Assembly: GCA_026214975.1 (NCBI GenBank)
Contig: CM047817.1
Span: 58,152,246-58,216,245 of the forward strand
DNA length: 64,000 nucleotides
Origin: Gentiana macrophylla
Lineage: Eukaryota > Streptophyta > Magnoliopsida > Gentianales > Gentianaceae
Reading direction: 5' to 3'
Shown one piece after another: positions 23,112-35,290 of the stretch; the stretch's first letter is position 1; each line of letters begins with the position of its first letter. Below the pieces are notes generated by a model, which saw nothing but the letters and a program-made list of their open reading frames with translations, had not been told where the DNA came from and ran no database searches. The translations under genes were made by a program, and so were the position numbers.

Positions 23112-23966
23112 TTAAATTTTATATATGGTTAATTAAGGAAATTCTGAGTTAAGGGTAATTAAGGAAAAGGGGAATAATTAGGAAATTGTATTGAAGGAAA
23201 AATATAATCAATTATCCCCATAACCTAATTAAGTTCAGAAATTTTTTCTACGATCTCTCTTTTCACGTGGAAAGGAGAAGGAAAAAGGTTGAGAGAGTTC
23301 TTCAATTATCTAAAGAGTTACCAAAGCGTTTTCAAATCAGAGTAGAGATTTGGAACCGTTGCGAAGAGGACATCGTTTGGGAATCAAGCTTGTTGGAAGG
23401 GCTGCAGTCTTTTCGAGATCTGGGAAATTGTATTTGTTTGCAAACTCGTAAGAGGCTCTTCCTATGATTTCAATTGTGGTTTGTAAAGTTTAGATCAAAG
23501 TTTTAAGATGTTTAAATGCTAGAAAGTTGTGTCTTTTCGTTGATCAATGATCATAGATTCTATAGTATGATTAGATATGATTTTTCTGCATTTTTCGGAG
23601 TTATTTCGATGCTAAGTATGTTGAAAACGGATTACAAATCGTTAAGTGGCTGAAATCGAGTTATGGTTTTCAGGCAGGATTCGTACGCATTCAAAGGAAT
23701 GCGCCCGCATTCCTGTAACATGTTGAAAGGTTTTAATCTCTGTCCGTCGATTGCGCACGTATTCATGGTTCAGGTTGTAGAATGCGCATGCATTCCTCAG
23801 AATGCGCACGCATTGTTGGTTCAGGCTGTTTTAGGATGCCCACTGTTCGTGCAATGCGCACGCATTGTAGGCAATGCGTACGCATTGGCTGGACAGAAAC
23901 TTTTAGCAAGTCTCTAGTTAGTGAATGCGCACGCATTCCAACCAATGCACACGTATTCCAACCAAT
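22971..23966 (+). repeat. Tekay-like 5' LTR, truncated
   Basis: Matches the first part of 26640-28874 up to the cluster of AATGCGCACGCATT-like motifs, where the sequence jumps into reverse-transcriptase coding sequence after CCAACCAAT. About 1.24 kb of LTR is missing. Confidence 0.85.
23063..23108. repeat. (AT)23 microsatellite in 5' LTR
   Basis: Forty-six bases of alternating AT. The equivalent site in the 3' LTR (26736-26753) has only nine units. Confidence 0.95.
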
Positions 23967-25106
23967 ATGTTTCGACTACAGAGCGTTGAATAACCTCGCC
24001 ATCAAGAATAAATACCCCTACCGAGGATAGATGATCTGTTTAATCAGCTGCAAGGCAAGAGAGTGTTTCCTAAGATTGACCTTAGACCCGGTTATCACCA
24101 GTTGAAGATCAAGGTAGCATATACCAAAGATGGCCTTCAGTACGAGGTATGGACATTATGAGTTCTTGGTTATGCCTTTTGGACTCACTAATGCTCCATC
24201 TGCATTTATGGACTTAATGCAGCGTGTTTTTATGCCATACATGGATAAGTTTGTGATAGTGTTCATAGACGATATCCTAGTATACTCTAAGGATGAGTAA
24301 GAACATGAGGAACACTTAAAGATAGTGTTGGATACTTTGAAGCAGAACCAGTTGTGTGCTAAGTTTTCAAAGTATGACTTTTGGTTGAAGCAAGTCAGTT
24401 TCTTGGGTAATGTCGTTTCTGGAGATGGCATTCAAGTTGATCCAGCGAAGATTGAGGCAGTTGAGAATTGGCCTAGACCTACTACAGTTTTCAGAAGTAA
24501 GGAGTTTTCTTGGTTTGGCTGGCTACTACCGAAAGTTTGTGCAAGACTTTTCGAAGGTACCTACTCCACTCACTAAGCTTACACAGAACAATGTGAAGTT
24601 TGAATGGACTAGCGAGTGTGAATAATCTTTTCATACCTTGAAGGATGAGTTGACTACAGCCCCAGTGTAGGCATTTGCGGAGATCTTTGATAACTACGAC
24701 GTCTACATGGATGCTTCGGGGACAGGGTTTAGGTTGAGTGTTAATGCAAGGAGGGAAAGTAATTGCTTATGCATCAAGACAGTTGAAGGTGCATGAGAAG
24801 AACTACCCGACACATGACTTAGAGTTAGCAGCAGTGGTGTTTGCCTTAAAGACTTGGAGGCACTACCTATATGGAGTTAAGGATAGGATCTTCACCGACC
24901 ACAAAAGCCTAAAGTATTTCTTCACTCAGGAAAATCTGTATATGAGGCAAAGAAGATGGCTAGAGTTCATAAAAGATTACGGCTTGGATATTCAGTACCA
25001 TCCGGGTAAAGCGAATGTTGTGGTAGATGCCTTAAGCAGAAAACCAGTGTTTGCAGTCTCGAGCGTTAAAGATGTTGAAGAAAGATTAGATGGGCTGAGA
25101 ATCTGA
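23967..25106 (+). pseudogene. Tekay-like reverse transcriptase and RNase H
   Basis: The gene starts abruptly inside the polymerase ([18 protein letters not shown]), joined to LTR sequence. After a frame change come [20 protein letters not shown], then [17 protein letters not shown] and the catalytic [10 protein letters not shown] (about 24262). The thumb/connection region reads CAKFSKYDFWLKQVSFLG and FLGLAGYYRKFVQDFSKV. RNase H follows: the first Asp in YMDASGTG, the helix block [20 protein letters not shown] with the catalytic Glu in DLELAAVVF, and [11 protein letters not shown]. There are frame changes near 24020, 24130, 24500 and 24730, and a TAA at 24298. Confidence 0.9.
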
Positions 25107-25289
25107 TGTTTTGATCAGATTGAGGATCGACAGTTTATGGCACCATTGTTAGCAAGGTCCGAGTTGATGGATGATATTCGGGAAAAGCAAGATGAAGATC
25201 TAGTTTTGGTTGATTTGAAGCGTGTGGCCAAAGAGAACCTACAGTGGGTTACGTGTTAGATAAGAATGCAAACCTTTGGTAGCAAGATC

Positions 25290-26575
25290 GTTTGTGCATG
25301 CCTAATGTTGATGTCCTAAGACAAAGAGATATGGAAGAGGCACATATGATTGCCTTTCCAGTTCATCCAGGAGCTACTAAAATGTACAGAGACTTGAAGG
25401 CAAAGTTTTGGTAGCCCTCGATGAATGTAGAAATAGCTAAGTTTGTGGCAGAACATGACATTTGTCAGAAAGTTAAGGCAGAGCATAGAAGACTAGGAGG
25501 AACGCTTAGGCCTTTGGATATCCTAGAATGGAAATGGGATAAGATCATGATGGATTTCATCATCGGTTTACCTAAGACCAGAGGTGGACATGATGCGATT
25601 TGGGTGATTGTGGATAGGTTGACCAAATCTGCCCATTTCTTACCAACGAAAGTCGATATGTCATTGAAAAAGATGACAACACTATACTTGGATAATATAG
25701 TGAAGTTACACGGAGTCCCTATCTCAATAGTTTCAGATCGTGATCCGAGGTTCATCAGTCGGTTTTGGAAGAGTTTGCAATCAGCCTTTGTAACCAAGTT
25801 GGATTTGAGTATGGCCTTTCATCCGCAAACAGACGGACAGTCAGAAAGGACTATCCAAACACTTGAAGATATGCTAAGAGCTTGTGTTTTGGAAGTAGGC
25901 GGATCATGGGATGATTACCTACCGGTAAAGAGTTTGTCAACAACAACAGTTATCACACAAGCATAGTCATGCCACCGTTTGAAGCTTTGTATGGGAGAAG
26001 ATGTCGAACGCCACTGTTTTGGGATGATGTCGGGGAGAGACAAGTCACCGGGCCAGAGTTGGTTGAACAAGCTAAGGAAAGGGTTCAGTTGGTTAAGAAG
26101 AATCTGAAAGCGGCACAAGATAGACAGAAGAGTTGGGCAGATATCAGAAGAAGACCTCTTGAGTTCAAAGTCGGTGAAAGAGTTTATCTGCGAGCTTCAC
26201 CGATGAAAGGAGTGAAACATTTGGGACAAAAGGGAAAGCTAAGTCCAAGGTATATTGGACCATTTGAGATTCTAGAAATAGTTGGACCGTTGGCTTACAT
26301 GCTTAAATTACTGGAATCGATGTCAAAAGTCCATAGTTTGTTTCACATATCGATGTTGAACAAGTGTCTGATGAAGAATGATGTTGAAACCACAGTTGAT
26401 CCGGAAATTCTTCAAGACATCCTTTCTTATGATGATAGACCTATCCGGATTTTGGACCGGAAAGAAAAGATGATCAAGTGACGGTTGATCCCTTTGGTTC
26501 TGGTGTAATGGAGCAATCATTCACCGGATGAAGCCACTTGGGAAGCTGAAGACGACATGATCAGCGAATTCTAAG
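25290..26575 (+). pseudogene. Tekay-like integrase with chromodomain-like end
   Basis: The zinc domain is degraded (HMIAFPVHPGATKMYRDLKAKFW near 25345-25412, then a TAG and CQKVKAEHRR). The catalytic core shows Asp in KIMMDFIIGLPKTRGGHD, Asp in VSDRDPRFISRF and Glu in DGQSERTIQ. A frame change near 25935 leads to MPPFEALYGRRCRTPLFW and the C-terminal block LRASPMKGVKHLGQKGKLSP. The end (RPIRILDRKEKMIK, then after a TGA, WSNHSPDEATWE) fits a type II chromodomain, which in this group directs insertion to heterochromatin. Stops at 26479 and 26506 interrupt it. Confidence 0.9.
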
Positions 26576-26626
26576 AGTTTGTGGATTTACTAGGTATGTT
26601 CTAGTTTCGAGGACGAAACTCCTCTT

Positions 26627-26639
26627 AAGGGGGGAGGAA
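26627..26639 (+). other. Tekay-like polypurine tract
   Basis: AAGGGGGGAGGAA sits directly before the 3' LTR start. Confidence 0.9.
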
Positions 26640-28874
26640 TGTAATATTCTGATTTTTGGGAAAAGGCAGACGTGTCATTTTAGGAAAATGAAATATTATT
26701 ATTTCTTTTCTTTTATTAGAGTTAAGTTGTGATAAATATATATATATATATATGATTTTCGAAATTTTATATATGGTTAATTAAGGAAATTCTGAGTTAA
26801 GGGTAATTAAGGAAAAGGGGAATAATTAGGAAATTGTATTTAAGGAAAAATATAATCAATTATCCCCAAAACCTATTTAAGTTTAGAAAATTTGTCTACG
26901 CTCTCTTTTCACGTGGAGAGGAGAAGGAAAAAGGTTGAGTGAGTTCTTCAATTATCTAAAGCGTAACCGAACCATTCTCATATTACTGTAGAGATTTGGA
27001 ACCGTTGTGAAGAGGACATCGTTTGGGAATCAAGCTTGTTGGAAGGGCTGCAGGCTTTTCGAGATCTTGGAAATTGGATTTTCTTGCAAACACGTAAGAT
27101 GCTCTTCCAATGATTTCAATTGTAGTTTGTAAAGTTTAGATCAAAGATTTAAGATGTTTAAATGCTAGAAAGTTGTGTCTTTTCATTGATCAATGATCAT
27201 AGATGCTATAGTATGATTAGATATGATTTTTCTGCATTTTTTTGAGTTATTTCGATGCTAAGTATGTTGAAAACGGTTTATAAATCGTTAAGTGGCTGAA
27301 ATCGAGTTTAAGGTTTTCTGGTAGGGTGCGTACGCATTCAAAGGAATGCGCACGCATTCCTGTAACAGGTTGCAAGGTTTTAATCTCTGTCTGTCGAATG
27401 CGCACGCATTCAGGTCAATACGTACGTATTCATGGTTCAGGTTGTAGAGCCTTTTTGTTTCAGGTGCAATGCGCACGCATTCCTCAGAATGCGCACGCAT
27501 TGTTGGTTTAGACTGTTTCAGGATGCCCATTATTCGTGCAATCCGCACGCATTGGTTGGACAGAAACTTACAACTTGTCTCTGGTCAGTGAATGCGCACG
27601 CATTCCAACCAATGCACACACATTCCAACCAATGCACATGCATTCCAACCAATGCGCATGCATTGGACCCTGTTTTGGAAAATAAGTGTTTAAGTTAGTG
27701 TTGAGTTTTAAACCTTGATTTATGATATGATAACATTGTGTAAACATGAACAAGCCCGGATTGAGCTTCTGATTCGTTTTGTTTCGGCACCGAATGTACT
27801 TTTAAAGGGAGTTGAAGTTCGGATCCGTCGGAAGAGCATGATAGGCTTGTGCTTTGATGAATTAGTATTCATCAATGTCTGTGTAACTGTTAGGCCTTGT
27901 TTATGTCTAGTGGTCTAGGAAGAGAGTAGTATATGTGAAGGAGATTACTTGAAAACACTTAGGTGGTTAGTTAACCATTTTAATAAATACGTACTGCCTA
28001 TTAACATATTAAACAACATGTCACTCTTGGATAGGCACCAGACAATGTCGCGATGTGTGTTCTTTCCTGAAGGAGGATAACTCTGTAGGTCCATAAAACC
28101 CTAAGTACGGAGGGACTCCACTGAAACGTGCGCACTATCGGAGTCTACCAGAATAGGCTTCCGTGGATATTGGTGTGATCCACCAATATGTTGCCAAGAA
28201 TATCCCCAGTTTGGATATGTGTAGTGCCCTTGAACGCGGTTGCAACATAGATAAGGTAAGTTGGAAACGTTTAGTCAATTCATGTTGATGGACATGAAAT
28301 TAACCCCAGATTGTGTCGGTCACATAAAGATAACTAAACTTATAAATATCTTTTCTTTATAAATCTTAATTGTTATCATAGCTTCTCTCTTTTATTAAGT
28401 ACGTTGTACTTACATCAAATGCATGTTTTCTATGTATTTGGGGGTGAGAAGACGAACAATTTGATCCATGTTTTGAGGAGGATTTCGATGACGACGTTTG
28501 ACGACGCCTCATTGGATATTTACACTTTTATCGTTCTTTCACTTTATTATATAGACTACTCATTATTTTGGAGTTGACTTTTGGTCTTTCAAGACTTGTA
28601 GTACCTTTTAATTCTTTCGATTGAGGATATCGTACGTTGTTTTGGGCTTTTCGTATTATCTCTTGAATGTAATAAAGTCACATTTCCGTCTTTAGATTGT
28701 ATTTCTATTCTTGGATGTTGGAAAAAATTTATACCCAAGTCTTTTGCTTCCGTTTTCTTTCATTTGATACGACGTAGTAGAGGCTTATGTATAAAGTGAA
28801 TTTATTTTTATTTTGTACGTGCCAAACGTTTCTTTTCCGGATATGGACTCGGTGTCCGGGAACGGGGCGTTACA
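26640..28874 (+). repeat. Tekay-like 3' LTR
   Basis: Starts TGTAATATTCTG and ends GGGGCGTTACA. It includes a second, larger cluster of AATGCG-type palindromic motifs at 27326-27670. No promoter box was assigned with confidence. Confidence 0.92.
27591..27667. repeat. 20-bp tandem repeat of palindromic motif
   Basis: Four units of the form AATGCRCAYGCATTCCAACC follow each other with a 20-bp period. Each unit core is nearly self-complementary. Part of the larger motif cluster in the LTR. Confidence 0.9.
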
Positions 28875-28879
28875 GGGAT

Positions 28880-31727
28880 TATGACCCAGAAGCTAAGTTT
28901 TTTTGTAAGAACAAGGTAGCTAGGCATTAATGATTAAAGGGTAGACAATGGCATGTTATTTCAGCTAAAATAGTAGGAGTGATATAAAGAAACAAATTTC
29001 GGATTTTAATCCTTGAATATCACAGAAATTTAATTTCTATTTTCGGATTCGTTGGAACAAATTGATTCGCTTTCACATCGATAATATAGTAGCCTTAAAG
29101 AAATTTAATATAACATTTGTATACGCTTATAAGACTCGGACTTTTGTCTGATAAAGTCAAAAACCACTAAGTAATGTTGAAAAAGTATATGTAACACATC
29201 ATAAACTATTAAGACAAATGGTTTCCGTATTTAGATAAATGATTCTTCAGCATCTATTAATTAGTGTATATATCCTAAAGATAAGATATGAAGACTGGCT
29301 AAGGGTGATTCCTATCTCCCAGTCTAAGAACACTATCTCAAAAGAAAAATGACTAAGTAAACTTTCAATTAGGAAAGGTTAATATAGATAATGAAGTATC
29401 ATAGCTTGTTCATATTGACCTTCGGGGTCTTATGAAGGATACAAGCTAGTGGGAGCTTTTGAGTAATAGACTTTTTTGTCTATTGACTACTCGAAACGCC
29501 GATTAGTTTGTCTAAATATTTGGAGAAATCTCTGATATTACCAGAGAAACGAGTTTTCCATGCTCAAATATAGGCTATAGCATAGTTTTGGCACTGATGC
29601 TTGGCCTACCTCCGGGTGAAACGATTCCACTGAAAGGATAAACCATATAATGTCTTGTATAGTTATTGATATGCAACATTACACTGCTTAACTCAATTAA
29701 GATATTGGTTGCAAAATAACGGTTCACATTATTATGTAATACCGAGAAGTCTATCTAGAAGATGCCAATGAATTTGTAGATAAGAAGTGAATTACATTTA
29801 CCCCACTTCCTCAAATAGAGGCATTCAGCACTAGTGCTTGAATGTAGGACTGGAAATTTTGTATACACGTTCAGATGGTGACAGTTCGTGAAATATCTTA
29901 ATGCAATGAGTAAAGGTTGGTTATGAGATTTTTAAGATCGGATAGTGATGGTTGCACTATTACATCCTTTCTAAAAGATTGTTTAGATTACAACCTTAGA
30001 CCTTGAAGTACAGTTAGTCAAGGAGTTACTATCTGATTTAATCATACCATATCCAACATTGGTTGTTGGGAATTACGCTGATAAATACTACTGAACTAGA
30101 TCAAAATATCAATCCAACCAAATGCAGTGGGAGTATGGTTTAACCATTGACCCATCAGTGATCATCAGAACTTTACGATCTCATCGGGGATGATTGATCA
30201 CCTATGGTCTTTTAGGGAAGACTGTATAGGATTCTTACAACAAGAGGTTGGTTTAAAGCCATAAAATTGTATATGGAGTTTTGGTACTCCAGTTCTATTC
30301 ATACTAGTGTAGAACCACCTGAGTGTCTTAGGCCCAGTGGGAGTAATTGGATCTAAATGGAAAAGAGTCAAATGAATGGGAAAGTTTAACTTTCTAAGAA
30401 AAGCCAAGTGTCTTGGGGGTAATTCCCTTAGAAGAAGATAGATCAATAGGGTGGATGCCTTGAACTCTGTCTCACCATTCAGCCTTGGTTGACTCCATGG
30501 AAAGCAGGAAGATTAGCAGGGGTGATGCCCTGAAACTTTCTTGCCGTACAATGGAGCTTGAATTCATCGGAACAGAAGGTTTTTAGCTTAAAGCCAATGG
30601 CAGATTGATTGCCTGTCCTTATATTCATTAGTGGATGAAAGCAAACCTCTAGGTCATTAAAGGTCACATGTTTTAAATGTGTGGGCCTGACCTGAATATT
30701 GATAAGTCTTTTGTAGACTAGGATATCAATATTAATAATGTGGTAGACGTTAGTGTTTACACAGGTAACACTGCAACAGTTGTGAACAACATGGGTGTGT
30801 TATCTGAAGTCAAGAACAGATGAGCCAAACCTTCTCTGAATAAAAGAAGTGGACTATATTCTTAGAATTTGATTCAGTCGTATTCATGAGAACAAGTTGT
30901 TGGCAAAATCCCACGCATCTTATTAGTTAAGATGATAATGCATTTTCGTATGCAAAATTCAATAAGATATTTCCTACCCAACCCTTCACGGAATAAATCT
31001 CTCAAATCTTTGGATATAGAGAAAATGGGATAGATTATCTTTTGGATGGAGAAAGTCAGGTTATTAAAAGTCAATAAAAGTCAAATCTTGGATTCAGATG
31101 TTGAATAGCGGTATAGTGCATCCTCAAGTATCTTTAGAGAACAAGGAGTAATATGCGTCTATATTCAGGTGCATACTTGAGTATTGTCAGATTAAGGATG
31201 ATCGTTAATTGATCTCAGGCTCAGTGTTTTCTCAAAGTGATGGAGCTATAGTCTGGAGCAATCAAGCACTGCCAATTTGACTATGTAAGTCGAATACATA
31301 GCAGCTTTCGGAGCTGCTAAAGAGGCAGTGTGGCTTGAGAAGTTCTTTGTTGGATCGGGGAGTGATTCCAGGTCTCGATGATCCGATACCATTTTACTGT
31401 GAAAACAATTGAGAGGTAGCTCATGCAAATGATCTTTGCAATCACAAGAGGTCAAAAGCATATTGAAAGTAAATACCATCTGTTCAAACAGATTGTGTAG
31501 AGAGGCAACGTTTCGGTCCTAAAGATCACCTCAAAACCGACAACCTAACTGATTAGTTTACCAAGTTGCGTGACATCTAGTGTCACAGATAAGCGCTTGG
31601 CGGGTATGAAATTGGGAGATATGTCTCATCTACTTCAGAGCAAGTGGGAGAATGTCGTGGATAGAAAGAATCAGGGTGTGGTGCTCTAAAAACAATTGTT
31701 ACTTGTCTTTATGGGCAAGTGGGAGAT
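28880..31727 (+). pseudogene. Copia-A pol relic (+), right of Tekay insertion
   Basis: Resumes the plus-strand Copia-A copy (matches 61130-63994). The integrase-start block with CTTGTTCATATTGACCTTCG (29405) encodes LVHIDLRG-like residues. The RNase H region starts at 31108 as A-V-stop-C-I-L-K-Y-L-stop-R, with the two TAGs shared by all copies (31114 and 31135). Next come YIAA then AKEAVWLEKFFVGSGSDS near 31290-31365, and FYCENN near 31390. A 28-base loss near 31180 removes the GYTDS-type motif. No functional product. Confidence 0.75.
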
Positions 31728-31787
31728 TGTTAGATATAGTGTGCCCGAAAGACAATTGTTGCTTGTCCTTACGGGCAAGTAGGAGAT
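31641..31787 (+). repeat. Triple polypurine/LTR-start repeat
   Basis: Three copies of CAAGTGGGAG(A/G)(A/T)TG-type sequence start at 31641, 31716 and 31776 (75 and 60 bases apart). The second and third are each followed by an LTR-like start (TGTTAG at 31728, TGTTGG at 31788); the third polypurine run reads CAAGTAGGAG. The same triplet exists in LTR A2, A4 and at the right edge of the window. Confidence 0.85.
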
Positions 31788-33072
31788 TGTTGGAAGTCAT
31801 GCCCAAAAGGAAATTTATGTAATTGTTTTTATAATTAATAAATGACAGATTTATTCTCATCTTATTATTTGCTTTGTGCTTATAAGAAATACACTACTGA
31901 AAACCCCAAGTCGTATCATATGTAGCCATATAACTTAGTATTTGTCACACATGAGCATTAAGTTTATGGGGATACACTTGAACTATTAGTCCGTGGTGAA
32001 CTTAATCAAGATATGGGGTCTATTGATTAAACCACCATTAATGCGCCCAAAACACTTTATGGTGTGACCGTCTTCTTCAGATCGTCGATATTGGTTATCT
32101 AAGTGGGGCATTTATATATGATGTAGTCATATATGACTGGACCGATTTAATCTGCATTTCTCATATAATTCCAAGATTGAGAAATCTCATTAAATCACAA
32201 GATGATCATATATGTATGAACCTTAATCCTGAAGTGATTACATAATCCTACTGGTTTCGGGATAGGGTTTGATGTGTTCGTTAAGGATCGCTAAGAGGCG
32301 CGGTCCGAATCACTTTCACGTTCGCACTATTCTGGAATGAGTGGAAAGTGTGTGTCTCACAGAAATGGAATACATTCCTTCCTGCGGGAAGTAGAAGGAC
32401 AATCCCCTTATTTGTTAATCCTAGAAATAGATCAATCCCTGGAGTTCGTATTGGTTATGAACTAATTGATCACTAGTGGGTTAATGGTAAATAATGATAA
32501 GATGTATTGAAGAAGGTTTACGGAAATAATCCTACTTCATTACAAATAGTCTATGGAGGGTTAGTTTATATGTAATGATTATATCAATGGACACTTATCG
32601 ACTCGACTCGACGCTTTGAAAATAAGTTCTATCTATAATGGATAGAGTTCAGTTTCGGATTTATGGTGGCGTAATTCCGGAATTAATGAGTTGAGTAGAA
32701 ATATTATGCTCGAAGAATATTTTATTCAATTTATTGTAGCTACTAGTTATAGGTCCATGGTCCCCGGGTTGGCTCCTAACACGCGAGTGTTTTCTAATTT
32801 TATGGAACCTCTAGAATAAATTAAATAGTTGGTCTATTTATTGAATATGCAATATTATTTATTTGGTAAATAATATGTAAAATAGAAAATACATTTTCTA
32901 TTAAAAAATGACTATAAGTGGCGCCACACATTAGGATAAATTTTGGAAAAGAAATTTTCCTACATTATGTCACATGTGTAATTAATTAATTATTTATTTG
33001 TTTGATAATTAATGGAAAATTAAGAGATTGATTTTTTGGGAATTATCTCTTATTTTTGTGGCAAAAATATCT
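31728..33072 (+). repeat. Copia-A LTR A3 (+), truncated
   Basis: Follows the polypurine tract of the plus-strand copy, so it is a 3' LTR. It matches A1 until GGCAAAAATATCTTT at about 33072, then switches into minus-strand gag sequence. The cut lies upstream of the TATA box, so the remaining R-U5 part and promoter core are missing. Confidence 0.88.
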
Positions 33073-33444
33073 TTAGATACCTTGAGATGATATATAGTTG
33101 TAAGATACTTTATGACAGAAATATAAATGAAATCATACACCACAACATATAATAATTTTAGGAATAATAAATGTGATGTCATGCATGCAGTTTATCCTAC
33201 CATTCCGAGGATTTAATCTCACTCCTCAGTGCCGCCGACGGGTAGGTCAAAGAGGTGACGATTAAATTGAGACAATCTCTCTCAACAATTAACTGAGAAT
33301 CAGACATCCCGATTTAATTGTTAATTACCTTCCTTTTTCAGCAAAGATATTTCCAAAAATATCCTTGTGAGTGTGACCTACTGTCTCAGACTTTTAAGTA
33401 GACCCCAAGTATGCCGCCGAAGAGTAGGTCAGTGACCCGACGAG
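33073..33444 (-). other. Copia-A gag start/leader fragment (-)
   Basis: Continues across the Copia-B insertion into 52948-54930. It starts at TTTAGATACCTTGAG, where a TTT is shared with the LTR end on the left. Its variable block resembles 60480 rather than 20560 or 22330, so it belongs to a different sequence variant from the adjoining copy. Confidence 0.7.
33440..33444. repeat. Target-site duplication of Copia-B, left copy
   Basis: ACGAG, repeated at 52943-52947. The uninterrupted site reads CGACGAGTACCC at 20778. Confidence 0.95.
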
Positions 33445-34893
33445 TGTTGAAATAGTGTCCTAAACCCAATCGAGTTGGACCGGATCCGACCGGTTCGGAT
33501 CATTTCTACTATTTCTTTATGTTTATGCATATATCAAATGGCTTTTTTTGTTGTCATATATATGTTCTTTTAGTGAACCAATTATGAATTGTTATATGAT
33601 AACGTCCTTAGTATTATACTGTGGTAGAGAAACCATGATAGACGATCATGGTTGATGAGATCTCTAATCACTTTAGTATGTTTGATACTTAAATGTCTCT
33701 CGGCTGATGTACTATTAAACAGGGCATTGATAGTATAAACAGACTAGCACGTATTAGATGTCTTCTGTCTTTAAGGGCATGGATAGATCTCGTCTATCGA
33801 AGTGTAGAGACACTTGGACTGTACGTGGATGTGTATTAGAGAATGCGTACATTAGACTGACCCACTTACACGGTTAAGTGTCACACTATGTGGCAGTTGT
33901 GTTATTATCCTTCGGACCGGAGTCTTCATGGCATCACGGTGTGGATTGTCATGATTTGACACTATTGAGGTTTCCCCTAGCCATGGGGTGCGATCATGCG
34001 GTAGTGATTGGGTGTGATACTGAAGCATGCGGAGTATACATTTTGGTCGTTTGGGAATCGTGTACCCTATCAGTAGGGTGAATATCTGAAAGGGCCTTCT
34101 TATAAGGAATGTCTTACTCTCGTGAATCTTTACAAATTGGAAGTAAATAAGTTAATTGGAGAGAGCATGATATCCAGATTATAAGATACGGTTGTTAATG
34201 TTTGACACTCAACGTATGACCGTATGGATATTATTACAGTGATGGGATTGTATGTTACACGATAACTGTTTCACATTAAAGGTAGTAGTCATTGCATTTG
34301 ACTCTTCCGATGATTGGGGGTCATGGTGTGTTGCTAGACGCTATCCCGTGATCGTTAGGTACGAAGGGCATTTTCGTAATTTGCACTTTGTGCCTACGGC
34401 TAACAAATTCGGAAGCCTAATGGGTCACACACATATGAAAATCTAGCCGGATAAAAATGTGGTTATAGATAATAACCAAATAAGGAAAGTTTATCTCACG
34501 ACTATAAAGGTTATAGTAGTAAACTAATATGGTGGTATTTATTTATTATGAATAAATATAATACAAGATATTAATTATGTTGATTAATTAAATATACATA
34601 TATTAGATATGTATATGTCGAATTTATGTGTGTATATGATATACATGTATTTTGCAAATTATTTAATCATAGTATTATATTATTAATTAAAGAATATTCC
34701 GGAATCCAATAAAGGCTATATGGGGCGCAGGATTAAGTGTATTAAGATACACTTGGATTGTGCAATTTAATTCATAAGATTACCATATATTAATATTAGA
34801 TATTAATGACCATAGATTTGCACACATGTGTAAATTGATTTATGGTAATAAGATAAATATAGTCAATATAAGATATTGACAATATATTGGAAA
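33445..34893 (+). repeat. Copia-B 5' LTR, first part
   Basis: Aligns with 50978-52428 up to AATATATTGGAAA, where the Helitron begins. The first 105 bases show about eight differences from the 3' LTR; the rest looks closer. Confidence 0.92.
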
Positions 34894-35009
34894 TCTTATT
34901 ATATATTTTCAATTGATTAACCGTCAATTTTACCCGTATTTCCAATTGACCCGACCCAACCCGGAATTAAGTTAACACAGCCGACTAAAAAAAAAGGTTA
35001 TATTTATCA

Positions 35010-35290
35010 ACCACCTGTCCACGTTTAAGATCCTTCAGAAATTTAAAAAAATAATAATATATATATATATATATATATATTTATCAACCACCTGTCCACG
35101 TTTATTCAAAATAGTAATAATAAAAATTAATAAAACAACCCACCACTGCACACGTTTAACGTCATTCAGAAATAAAAAAAAAATTAACAAAATAACAACC
35201 AACCAGTCCACGTTTATTTAGAAAAATATAAAACATATAAAATATTAAAACTACCCACAACACCCCACGGTATACATGATTCAGAAATAA
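35010..35290. repeat. Imperfect repeats in Helitron 5' region
   Basis: At least four imperfect units carry a TCCACGTTTA-type core followed by an A-rich run (near 35027, 35092, 35151 and 35208), with an (AT)n run at about 35056-35080. Copies vary in length and sequence. Confidence 0.7.

Larger units (their letters stand above)
22971..28874 (+). mobile_element. Tekay/Del-type Ty3/gypsy element, internally deleted
   Basis: LTRs start TGTAATATTC; the 3' LTR is complete (2235 bp), the 5' LTR is truncated at 23966. The internal part lacks leader, gag, protease and the first part of reverse transcriptase. Integrase C-terminal residues (RVYLRASPMKGVKHLGQKGK) and a chromodomain-like tail place it with chromoviruses of the Tekay/Del group. 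Flanking 5-mers AGGAT (22966) and GGGAT (28875) are a target duplication with one mismatch. The empty site is visible at about 61116-61135. Confidence 0.9.

Noticed and set aside
27326..27670. Regularly spaced palindromic repeats resembling a CRISPR array
   Set aside because: Repeats are degenerate, spacers are not unique in length, there are no cas genes, and the array is inside a plant LTR present in two copies.
33878..34446. Two short frames in the Copia-B 5' LTR
   Set aside because: They lie entirely within LTR sequence and are not kept in the 3' LTR copy.
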